A stretch of 42,695 bases of DNA. Origin: Chitinophagaceae bacterium (GTDB lineage Bacteria > Bacteroidota > Bacteroidia > Chitinophagales > Chitinophagaceae). The DNA is taken from positions 1-42,695 of the forward strand of contig JADKKA010000008.1 in NCBI GenBank assembly GCA_016720745.1, read 5' to 3'. The translations under genes were made by a program, and so were the position numbers. Position 1 is the stretch's first letter. Each line of letters starts with the position of its first letter. Shown here piece after piece: positions 32,312 to 40,929 of the stretch. The notes below the pieces were generated by a model. It worked only from the letters and a program-made list of their open reading frames with translations. It was not told where the DNA came from and made no database searches.

Positions 32312-32941
32312 TCAGTTGACTTCTATTCCCGCTTCAGTTTGGCGGATTTTGCCTTCCTGCTCCAGTTTTTTGAGCACCCGGGTTACCACTTCCCGGGCTG
32401 TTCCCAGCTCAGCGGCAATCTGTTTATGCCTGAGGTCCAGCACTTTTTCTCCCTTCATCCTGCTTTTTTCCTGCAGGTACTGGTAAAGGCGCTGGTCCAT
32501 CCGGCCAAAGAGCAGGGAGTTGATGGTATCCAGCATTTCTGTGTAACGGAGATTGTATTGCCGGAAGAAAAGATCATTCAGTGCCGGAAATTCCCGGATC
32601 CATTTATTGATTTTGTCTGAGGGTAAGAGTAATAACAACGAAGGTTCTTCACTGATGGCGTAGATCCGGCTGGGAGACTGGCTAAGACCGGCCGAGAATG
32701 ACATGATGCAACTCTGTGTGGAGCCGATATAATAAAGCAGTAACTCTTTTTCTTCTACCCTGGTAAAGACTTTCACCAATCCCTGCAGCACGATGGGGAT
32801 CATGCGCACATATTGCCCTTCCTTTAATATTTCCATACCTGCCGGTACATCCATCAGATTGCCATCGGCGGCAATTACTTGGAGGAGTTCCTGGCTAAAA
32901 TCGGGCAGAAAGGGTTTTATTTCGGCGAGGTCGAGGGGCAT
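32312..32941 (-). CDS. Crp/Fnr family transcriptional regulator
   Basis: This protein has about 209 residues from the ATG at 32939-32941; an alternative in-frame ATG at 32974 lies inside an inverted repeat. An N-terminal cyclic-nucleotide-binding-like barrel (LMDVPAGMEILKEGQYVRMI, VLQGLVKVF, ELLLYYIGSTQSCIMSF) is followed by the dimer helix and a winged HTH (LRHKQIAAELGTAREVVTRV). The barrel lacks the Glu/Arg pair of true cAMP binding and has no Cys cluster for Fe-S. It therefore belongs to the Bacteroidota branch that binds unknown ligands. Likely targets include its own neighbours (DUF2892). Confidence 0.88.
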   Translation of the reverse strand: MPLDLAEIKPFLPDFSQELLQVIAADGNLMDVPAGMEILKEGQYVRMIPIVLQGLVKVFTRVEEKELLLYYIGSTQSCIMSFSAGLSQSPSRIYAISEEPSLLLLLPSDKINKWIREFPALNDLFFRQYNLRYTEMLDTINSLLFGRMDQRLYQYLQEKSRMKGEKVLDLRHKQIAAELGTAREVVTRVLKKLEQEGKIRQTEAGIEVN

Positions 32942-32956
32942 GCTGAAAATTAGTGA

Positions 32957-33056
32957 ATTCACCGCAGAGAACATGAGAACACAGAGTTTACGCAGAGAAA
33001 ATACAAATATTAAGTTCTCTGCGTAAACTCCATTTACTCATTTCTCTGCGGTGAAT
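32957..33056. repeat. TTCACCGCAGAGAA inverted repeat in the crp / D-aminoacylase gap
   Basis: Two arms of about 43 bases, 32957-33000 and 33014-33056, are inverted copies at about 85% identity (outer ATTCACCGCAGAGAA, inner GAGTTTACGCAGAGAA) with a 13-base AT-rich loop. It fills most of the space between two divergent genes, where their promoters should be. Confidence 0.8.
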
Positions 33057-33090
33057 CTCAAAATCTCATTTTTTGTATCGAAATTGCAGC

Positions 33091-34656
33091 ATGCGCCTCT
33101 TACCCCTCTTCCTGTTATTCTCCTTACTGGCCAACGCCCAGGAACCCTTTGATATTCTTATCAAAAACGGGAAAATCATTGATGGCAGTGGTAATAACTG
33201 GTACTACAGTGATCTCGCCATTAAAAACGGAAAAATTGTACAGATCGCCAGGGATATCAAAGCCGGTACCGCCAGTAAAGTCATAGATGCAAAGGGACTG
33301 ATCGTGGCCCCGGGATTTATTGATGTACACACCCATCTCGAAGAAGATGAAGCCAAGGATCCCGAAACAAAAAGTTTTATCTACGATGGCGTCACCACCT
33401 GTATCACCGGTAATTGCGGCTCTTCGAATGTAGATATAGCCAAATACCTCAACTGGCTGGATTCACTGAAACTTTCCATTAATGTGGCCACGCTGGTCGG
33501 ACATAATGATATCCGCAAAGCTGTGATGGGTCGCGCTAACCGCGATGCCAGTGCCGATGAAATGAAAAAGATGGAAGCCATCACCCTGAAAGCCATGCAG
33601 GATGGTGCAGTAGGATTATCTACCGGATTGATTTATATCCCCGGCACCTATACCAAAACACCCGAGATCGTTTCCCTGGCTAAAATTGCTGCCCAATACA
33701 ATGGTGTCTATGCCACGCATATGCGCGATGAAGGCGACAGTATCACTTATGCCATTGAAGAAGCATTGACCATCGGCCGGGAAGCAAAGATCCCCGTGGA
33801 GATTTCCCATTTTAAATGCAGCGGTCAGCATAACTGGGGCCGGAGCAAGGAAACCATTCCCATGGTGGAAGCCGCCAGAAAGGAAGGCATCGAAGTAACC
33901 ATTGATCAGTATCCCTATACTGCCAGCAGTACTTCTATCAGTACTTTATTACCGGATGATGTGCTGGCCGACGGACAGGATTCCATCCGGGCCCGCTTGC
34001 AAAGACCCGCGATCCGCAAACAGGTGACCGACCATATATTGGCCCGCTTGAAAAAAAGAAAACTGAAACACCTCAGCTATGCCGTTGTAGCCAATTATTC
34101 GCCCGATACTTCTTATAACGGAAAGAGCATTGAAGCCATTAACCTGATGAAGGGAAGAAAACACAAAGCCCGTAATGAGGCCGAAACCGTGATGGACCTG
34201 ATGATGAATGGTGGTGCCAGTGCGGTGTTCCATGGCATGAGCGAAGAGGATGTGAAAAACATCATGCGTTATCCTTTTAATATGTTTGCCAGTGATGCCA
34301 GTATCCGGGTACTGGGTGCCGGTATGCCACACCCAAGAGGCTATGGCACCAATGCCAGGGTATTAAGTAAATATGTAAGAGAAGACAAAGTGATATCCCT
34401 GGAAGAAGCCATCAGGAGAATGACTTCATTGCCTGCCCAGAAATTTCAGTTAAAGGACCGGGGCCTGATCCGGGAGGGAATGACTGCCGATATTGTGATT
34501 TTCAATGAAAATGAAGTAAAAGATATTTCTACCTTTGAAAAACCCCATGCGTATTCAAAAGGTTTTTATTTTGTGCTGGTGAACGGGGTGCTGACGGTCA
34601 ACCAGCAACAGCATACAGGGGCCAGGGCCGGAAAAGCACTCAGACATTCATTCTAA
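33091..34656 (+). CDS. N-acyl-D-amino-acid deacylase family amidohydrolase, exported
   Basis: This protein has about 521 residues from the ATG at 33091, which gives a proper signal peptide MRLLPLFLLFSLLANAQ; the frame opens 18 bases earlier at a TTG. It is a TIM-barrel metal hydrolase. Metal ligands and motifs are DVHTHLEED, the Cys in TGNCGSS (conserved in D-aminoacylases), GLSTGLIYIPG, ATHMRDEG, EISHFKCSG and FASDASIR, plus the C-terminal small beta domain starting at LIREGMTADIVIF. It would release D-amino acids from N-acyl-D-amino acids, or related dipeptides, in the periplasm. It is adjacent to the small TM/PH-like gene and divergent from crp. Confidence 0.88.
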   Translation: MRLLPLFLLFSLLANAQEPFDILIKNGKIIDGSGNNWYYSDLAIKNGKIVQIARDIKAGTASKVIDAKGLIVAPGFIDVHTHLEEDEAKDPETKSFIYDGVTTCITGNCGSSNVDIAKYLNWLDSLKLSINVATLVGHNDIRKAVMGRANRDASADEMKKMEAITLKAMQDGAVGLSTGLIYIPGTYTKTPEIVSLAKIAAQYNGVYATHMRDEGDSITYAIEEALTIGREAKIPVEISHFKCSGQHNWGRSKETIPMVEAARKEGIEVTIDQYPYTASSTSISTLLPDDVLADGQDSIRARLQRPAIRKQVTDHILARLKKRKLKHLSYAVVANYSPDTSYNGKSIEAINLMKGRKHKARNEAETVMDLMMNGGASAVFHGMSEEDVKNIMRYPFNMFASDASIRVLGAGMPHPRGYGTNARVLSKYVREDKVISLEEAIRRMTSLPAQKFQLKDRGLIREGMTADIVIFNENEVKDISTFEKPHAYSKGFYFVLVNGVLTVNQQQHTGARAGKALRHSF

Positions 34657-34675
34657 AACCAAACCATTATACTTT

Positions 34676-35119
34676 ATGTCACCAATGATTGTAGGCGGTA
34701 TTATCGGCGGTATTGTCGGACTGATCGCAGTTGTTATCATCTTCTTTGCCAAAGAGCAAAAATTCAACAAAATCCTTCGCACGATTAAGGACCCCATTGA
34801 ATATGCGGCACTGTATCATTATGCTTCTTTTAAAAGATATAAAGCCTCTTTTAAATTCTTTGACTCTTATGGCGTACTGTATATCTCCGGCAACAACGCT
34901 TATTATAAGACCAGCGAAACCGGTACCCCGATCAGTTTTAACCTGAAAGAATGTACGATACAGCAGGAAGCCGACTGGCGTATGCTGAAATGGTTTTCCA
35001 TCAGCACTCCGGCCGGTGAAAAATTTTATTTTGACTCACACAAAATGGGCGCTTTCAAAAATAACAGTGACGAAACCCTGAAGGGGTTAGCAGCATTGAA
35101 GGCTAAACAGAGCGCCTGA
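34676..35119 (+). CDS. membrane-anchored hypothetical protein
   Basis: This 147-residue protein starts with a glycine-rich membrane helix (MIVGGIIGGIVGLIAVVIIFF, about 4-24), followed by a basic stretch and a compact alpha/beta domain (IKDPIEYAALYHYASFKRYK, VLYISGNNAYYKT, WFSISTPAGEKFYFD). The beta-rich middle resembles a PH-like or lipocalin-sized fold, but I cannot assign a family. It starts 19 bases after the deacylase and converges on the DUF418 gene with only 20 bases between stop codons, so a shared bidirectional terminator or antisense overlap is possible. Confidence 0.65.
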   Translation: MSPMIVGGIIGGIVGLIAVVIIFFAKEQKFNKILRTIKDPIEYAALYHYASFKRYKASFKFFDSYGVLYISGNNAYYKTSETGTPISFNLKECTIQQEADWRMLKWFSISTPAGEKFYFDSHKMGAFKNNSDETLKGLAALKAKQSA

Positions 35120-35139
35120 TACTGATCAATATTCGTTTA

Positions 35140-36468
35140 TTATATATCCATTTCTTTCTTATTGGATTTTTTCATGGGCTGTAGCTTCCAATAAGTCAGG
35201 CTGCGCCATGCCCATTCCAAAGGTCCAAAGCGGAAATAATGTAACCACAGATGACTGTAAATAATCTGAACCACCCATATTACGGCTACCACGATGTAAA
35301 TTTCATATCGTTCCAAACGACCATACCAGCCCCAACCAATTCCATAAAACAACAAACCACAAATCAGTGACTGCATCAGGTAATTGGTAAAGGCCATTTG
35401 TCCCACCGGGCGAAACAAGGCAAAGAGCCACTTGAACAGACCTGATTTATACAACAGCATAATAAGGCCAAGGAATCCGATGGACCTGAATGTGCGGGAG
35501 AGTTCATAAAAAGAAAATGAAGCATTACGGGTGTATTCATACCTGTTAAACTTAGCATCGATGATTGGTTGTAACCGCAAATAGGAAATGGTCAGTCCGA
35601 CACCCAACCCGATCACACACATGAATGCATATGTTTTTACAGAAGCCTGTCCGGTGAGTATACCCATTTTAAAAAATGCCATCCCGAGGAACATGAAAAG
35701 CAATACATCCCAAATACCGAAAAATAAATAATGGACCAGTGAGTCGATATACTCACCTGTACGGAACTCATACAATGTCTTATAACTTTCCGTTGTACGG
35801 AGCACAGTTTCCTCTTTATTTTTTAGTTTGGCCTCCACCGTATTTTTTTCCTGGAAAGTCTTCATAGCAGCCAGTTGTTCCTGCTGCAGAAATGACAATT
35901 TTGTTTTTGTTGTATCAATGGCCGCTACTTTTTCACCCAAATAAATCTTCTCTTTATTAAGATAGAGATCCCTGTTTTCCCTCGCCAGCATAAATACAAA
36001 GCAAAATGCTGCGCCGATCAGCAACCGCCTGGGAGGAAGGTTCCTGAAAGCAAACATGATCATTCCTAACAGCGCATAGTCCAGTAAGATATCGCCGTAC
36101 CATAAAAGAATAAAGACATCAATCAGGGAAAAAACCATCAGCCAGAGCTGGCGACGGAAAAAATAATCTGCCGGCAACATGCCCCCTCCCTTTTTTTCTT
36201 TTCCACCCACAAAAAGAAGGATTCCTGCGCCAAATAACATGGAAAACAAAGCCCGTTGTGTTCCCTCCGGGATCCAGCTGACCAGGTACCATACTGTATA
36301 ATTGATGGTTCCTTGTTCGTGGAGCAGAGAAGGATCTCTTGCCACTGCCTCTGGCAATCCAAAAAGAGGAATGTTCATCAGTAGTATCCCCAGGATGGCG
36401 ATACCCCGGAGGCTGTCAAGAATAACAATTCTCTCCTGCTCCCGGACAGGGGTAGCGATGATATTCAT
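35140..36468 (-). CDS. DUF418 membrane protein (YeiB-like)
   Basis: This 442-residue polytopic protein has the YeiB/DUF418 signature at the start (RIVILDSLRGIAILGILLMN, about 13-32) and end (FTNYLMQSLICGLLFYG, WAWRSLTYWKLQPMKK). A long soluble insertion (about residues 165-240, rich in Lys/Glu/Gln) separates two membrane blocks. The LRGxAILGIL motif is shared with DUF1624 acyltransferases such as the one at 28197-29402. A transfer role is possible but not established. It lies 23 bases downstream of the S9 peptidase stop. Confidence 0.85.
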   Translation of the reverse strand: MNIIATPVREQERIVILDSLRGIAILGILLMNIPLFGLPEAVARDPSLLHEQGTINYTVWYLVSWIPEGTQRALFSMLFGAGILLFVGGKEKKGGGMLPADYFFRRQLWLMVFSLIDVFILLWYGDILLDYALLGMIMFAFRNLPPRRLLIGAAFCFVFMLARENRDLYLNKEKIYLGEKVAAIDTTKTKLSFLQQEQLAAMKTFQEKNTVEAKLKNKEETVLRTTESYKTLYEFRTGEYIDSLVHYLFFGIWDVLLFMFLGMAFFKMGILTGQASVKTYAFMCVIGLGVGLTISYLRLQPIIDAKFNRYEYTRNASFSFYELSRTFRSIGFLGLIMLLYKSGLFKWLFALFRPVGQMAFTNYLMQSLICGLLFYGIGWGWYGRLERYEIYIVVAVIWVVQIIYSHLWLHYFRFGPLEWAWRSLTYWKLQPMKKSNKKEMDI

Positions 36469-36491
36469 TATTGTTGGTTTTGGTCTGTCTT

Positions 36492-38485
36492 TCAGAATGA
36501 CTTCTTCGACCCGATATGTTTTTCAAACCATTCTACATTTGACTGCATGGCTTTCAGAATCATCGTGGGTTCTAAAGGTCCATGTGCCTGCCGGGGCATC
36601 ACCAGCATGCGAACGGGCACATTGCGTCTTCTTAATGCATTATAAAACATGATGCCATTGCTGATCGGCACCCGCTGATCTCCTTCACAATGCTGCAGCA
36701 TCACCGGTGTTTTTACATTTTGTACATAACGCAGCGGAGAATGCTTATCATAATTCGCCCAGTCTTCCCAGGGATTGGCCTGGAAATAAGAAGGCAGGAA
36801 TCCTTCAATATCATCGGTCAGGTTCTGATGGGCCAAATCTACCACCGGCGCTCCGATACTTGCGACTTTGAAACGATCAGTATGTCCCACTACCCAGCTG
36901 CTCATGAATCCGCCATAACTCCAGCCCATCACTCCCATTTTGGTTTCATCAGCCACGCCCATTTTAATCACCTGATCCACTCCGTTCATGATATCAATAT
37001 AATCCTTACCTCCCCAGTCGGCCCGGTTAGCCTGACGGAATGCAGTTCCGTAGCCGGTTGAACCTCTTGGATTGGGTCTTAATATGGCATAACCCTGTTC
37101 TGCAAAAGCAGCAATAGGATAAGCACCGCCATTGCCTGCCACACAGGCCTGACTAAATACGCCGGCCGGCCCTCCATGGATATTGAGAATAAAAGGTACT
37201 TTTTGTCCGGGCTGATACCCGATAGGATAAGTCAGCAATCCTTCAATCATCATTCCGTCGGCACCCTTCCATTTGATTACCTCAGTTTTGGGTAAGGCTT
37301 TAGCGGACTTATCGTCATGGAGTTTTGTTAGTTGAACCGGTGCATACTGATTCACCGGACTGATATAGGCTTCAGGAAATTTGGAAGGATTTTGTAAAAC
37401 GAAAGTAATATGAGTTCCATTGGCATTCGGAGTTCCGCCCTGAATCAGGTCAGTGATACCTTTGGTCCATTCGGTACAATTCTTTCCATCTACACTTAAC
37501 ATGTAAATGCCACCCAGGGATTTATTAGCTTCCGAAAAGAGAATATTTTTTCCATCGGGCGTCCAGCCTACCATGGATCCGCTTTCATCGGGAGTTGATT
37601 TTAATCTCCATAATTTGCCATCCGATAACGAATATATTTTCACATGCTTGGCACCGGGCCAGTCAACCGGATCGGTGGTACAGTAATAGGCCAGCAGCTT
37701 TCCATCCGGACTAAACATGGGCGTGGATTCGCTGGCACCTGTAGCTGCAACAGAACTTGCTTTATCGGTTTCAATATCAATCAATGAAACATCGCTATAA
37801 TTATTGTCATTGGCTTCAGGTGTTTTCCCAAAGCTGTAAGCAATTGTTTTTCCATCGGGGCTCCAATCAAAAGAATTGATATTATAGTTGCCGGTACTCA
37901 GTTTCTTTTGCCTGTATTTGCCCGCTGAATCTTTGCTGTTCAACGAAAGGAGATATAAACGGTTTTGCTTCACCACTTCATCCATAAAATACCAGTCGTT
38001 CTTTGCTTTTTTATCTTTCTCTTCTTTGGACTCTGCCGCATCCAGCATCTGGAAAGCTATCTTGTTTCCATCCGGGCTCCAGGCATAAATTCCAACTGCT
38101 GTTTTTACATCTGTTATTTTTTCTGATTCACCACCGGCCGCCGGAAGTATATACAGGTTGTTTTACCATCTCTGCTCGAAGTGAAACTGATCCATTTTCC
38201 ATCGGGACTCCAGCCCGGATTGGCTGAATTTTTATCTCCCTCTTGTCAATTGTACATGAGCACTGCCATCTGCATTGCAAACCCATACCTGGTTCACAAA
38301 TTCACTGCGGTCATCTGTCATCACTGCTTCTCTTACGGTATACAATACCCGGCTCCCATCAGGAGAAGCAATGGCAGATGAAATGTTTTTCAGTTTTAAA
38401 CATTGTTCCGGGCTCCAGTTTTGCTGGGCAATAACAAATAAGGGCAGGAACAAAAACCCAAAAGGAACGATAGCAGCTGTTTCAT
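36492..38485 (-). CDS. exported S9 family prolyl oligopeptidase-like peptidase (three frameshifts as sequenced)
   Basis: This serine peptidase has an N-terminal signal peptide (ATG at 38483-38485, MKQLLSFLLGF...IAQQ), a beta-propeller with repeated SPDG signatures, and a C-terminal alpha/beta hydrolase domain. The catalytic triad is visible as Ser in GWSYGGF, Asp in CEGDQRVP and His in RQAHGPL. As read, the frame breaks at three places. An A is missing from the A5 run at 38452-38456, a C is extra in CCC at 38238-38240, and a T is missing at 38158-38159. Correcting all three gives one continuous protein of about 664 residues. It would cleave small peptides in the periplasm. Confidence 0.87.
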
Positions 38486-38584
38486 TTTAAAATTTTGGTG
38501 GTTGAAAGAAGAAGGGTCAGACGATCCTGCAGGTACAAAGGAGTCCTACAATTTAATGCTTTACGCGGGAAATAGGAAAACTGA

Positions 38585-40792
38585 TTATAGCTGGCGCAGG
38601 TAACTCAGCTTGACAATCACATGATCTTCGGTTTGTCTTTTCAGCTGGGTATTATCAAATCCCCGGTGATTGAATACCACATACACATAGGAGAGGGGCT
38701 GGTATTCCCAGGAAAGTCGGACATTATAATTATCCTGGCTGCTCAGTGAATTGCGCTGATAAAAACCGATGAGTTGAAGTCGGGGATTGAGGGCAAGACG
38801 ACCAGTGATACTCCAGAGATCGGCCGTTGCCGTTTCCAGGTTATCTCCAACTTTAATAAAACGGTTCCGGTTGAATGTACTGCTGAGTGAGAAATGCGGC
38901 GAGGGTGAAATTCTTAATGTGATGCTACCCGCATTGAGTTTTCCGTTAAAATATGATCCAAAATCAATTTCACTGTTGAGGCCGATGATACGGGAAGGAT
39001 CAGTGCTGACATAAAACAGATGCCGTACATAACGATACTCTCCTTCTGAAATCGTAATGCCGAGTGGGTCAAAAGGTTCTGTGAGCCTTTGGAAAGTGGG
39101 ATTGATGAGATATCCAAAATAACCGCCATCCTGAAAATTAAACCAGACGGGGTTCATATTGAACTGTGTTTCGATCAGCTTTCCGGTGGAGGCCTGGTGA
39201 TAAATCTCCGGCATGAATCCGGGTTCAAAAGCCCTGACCCATTTTTTGAATGGTAACTTTTTCCCTCTGTAATACCAGAATATGCCCGGGGTGGTACCGA
39301 TTACATCGTTGCGGGACACAAAGCCCATTGCCGGGTCAAAATCGCGGGTCACTACAGTTTGTGTCCACCATATTTTGAACTGGTTGTTCGTAAAATAATA
39401 TTGTGCGTAGCCGGAAAAACCATTTTTGCCGCCATTGTTATTGGAAGAGCGAATCAGCATGGTGCTGAGAGAATGAGATTCACCGAGGCGGAAAAATCCA
39501 TCTACCGCAGCTACCACATTGGTACCGCTGTCATTATTTTTTATAGTCATGATGCCACCAATCCGGCTTTGTTGTCCGATATTTTCTGAATAGCGTCCAA
39601 CGAAAAAATTAGTACCGGGAGTGATATCATTGCTACGTTGCCGCATCAGCAGGGTGCCGAAGTTTCTCTTTTTGGAACGGTACACATAACGGCCGCCGGC
39701 ATCAATGGGAATCGGATTGCCCGCATCATCCAGTCCGATTCGTCTGCTGAAAAATGGCTGGATGCGCATGGTACCTCCGGAAATATCTTCACCAGGTCCA
39801 ACTCCAACGCCAAACAGGGAGGCATTCTCCAGAAAGAACTGTCTTCTTTCCGGAAAGAACACCGAGAAGCGAGTCACGTTATTCACCTGCCGGTCGGCAT
39901 CAGCCTGGGCGAAATCGGTATTAAAAGTCAGGTCAAGAATATTATTGGGGTTGATGGCCCATTTGATTTCACCACCAGTCCGAAAACTATTTTGTTCAGG
40001 ATCTGTTCCGGCGGGAAAGTTTTTATAGCGGTCATATGAGCCCAGCACATAAGGTTGAATTCGGATATTGGTTTTGGGCGGAGGCGGCTGCAGGTTTTTC
40101 AATACGCCTGCATAATCCATCCTGGTAAAAGTAAATGAACGGGGATAAGGAGAAAAAGCAGAAACTTCGTTAGTCAGTCTTCTGTTGCGCATCACATTGA
40201 ATCCCCATTGTTGAAGGCTGTCTGTAGATTTCGGATAGCGCAGTGTTTGCCAGGGAATAGCGATCTCTGCCACCCATCCGCTGTCGGTGCGGTTGGTTCT
40301 TACCTTCCATAAACCATCCCAGTCCAGATCGGTGAGTACATCATCAAAAACCAGCAGGTCGCGTTGTACCCCATAAGCGTTGGTGGTAAAAGCCATGGCA
40401 TTGCGGTGATCATTGAATCCATCGAAGGAAATAGCTACATGATCATGGCTTCTTACACTAAAATCTCTTCTGAAATCGGTGGCGCGTATTGCTTTCTTTC
40501 CCCCGGAATCATGTGCCATGATACCGACATACAGGTATTGCCGGTTGTACAATACCCTCGTACTGGTTAAATGATTAGGCAGGGCTCCCTGCAGGGGTTC
40601 AATCTGAATAAAAGAGGGTGATGGCAGGGCCTGCTGCCATTCTGCTTCATCCAGCTTCCCGTCGATCCGTAATGACTGGCTGATCCTTGTGGCCACAACT
40701 TCTTTTTTAACGGCATCGGGTTTAAATACCGATGCATCCTGGGCAAAGCAGGTGCCGGAGAGGAATAATATAAACAGCAAGACTCTTCTCAT
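38585..40792 (-). CDS. exported CBM9-like / DUF5916 outer-membrane protein
   Basis: This protein has about 735 residues from the ATG at 40790-40792, which gives a signal peptide MRRVLLFILFLSGTCFAQ. Residues about 35-230 form a CBM9-like beta sandwich (RIDGKLDEAEWQQA, VLYNRQYLYVGIMAHD, GWVAEIAIPWQTLRY). The rest matches DUF5916, with the signature DFAQADADRQVNNVTRFSVF and alternating amphipathic strands ending in Leu (SYLRQL), typical of an outer-membrane beta-barrel. It probably binds carbohydrate or a related ligand at the surface, but the ligand is unknown. A 130-base gap precedes the E1 gene. Confidence 0.87.
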   Translation of the reverse strand: MRRVLLFILFLSGTCFAQDASVFKPDAVKKEVVATRISQSLRIDGKLDEAEWQQALPSPSFIQIEPLQGALPNHLTSTRVLYNRQYLYVGIMAHDSGGKKAIRATDFRRDFSVRSHDHVAISFDGFNDHRNAMAFTTNAYGVQRDLLVFDDVLTDLDWDGLWKVRTNRTDSGWVAEIAIPWQTLRYPKSTDSLQQWGFNVMRNRRLTNEVSAFSPYPRSFTFTRMDYAGVLKNLQPPPPKTNIRIQPYVLGSYDRYKNFPAGTDPEQNSFRTGGEIKWAINPNNILDLTFNTDFAQADADRQVNNVTRFSVFFPERRQFFLENASLFGVGVGPGEDISGGTMRIQPFFSRRIGLDDAGNPIPIDAGGRYVYRSKKRNFGTLLMRQRSNDITPGTNFFVGRYSENIGQQSRIGGIMTIKNNDSGTNVVAAVDGFFRLGESHSLSTMLIRSSNNNGGKNGFSGYAQYYFTNNQFKIWWTQTVVTRDFDPAMGFVSRNDVIGTTPGIFWYYRGKKLPFKKWVRAFEPGFMPEIYHQASTGKLIETQFNMNPVWFNFQDGGYFGYLINPTFQRLTEPFDPLGITISEGEYRYVRHLFYVSTDPSRIIGLNSEIDFGSYFNGKLNAGSITLRISPSPHFSLSSTFNRNRFIKVGDNLETATADLWSITGRLALNPRLQLIGFYQRNSLSSQDNYNVRLSWEYQPLSYVYVVFNHRGFDNTQLKRQTEDHVIVKLSYLRQL

Positions 40793-40929
40793 GATCAACG
40801 GGCAGGCAAGATAAAGAGAACCGCTGAATTGATAAGGGGAAAAGGACGAATGGAACCCGATGAAATCATCAGCATTTCTTCAGGGAATTTTTCGGCTTTC
40901 CGATTTTTTACACGGATGATAATAGTTGA

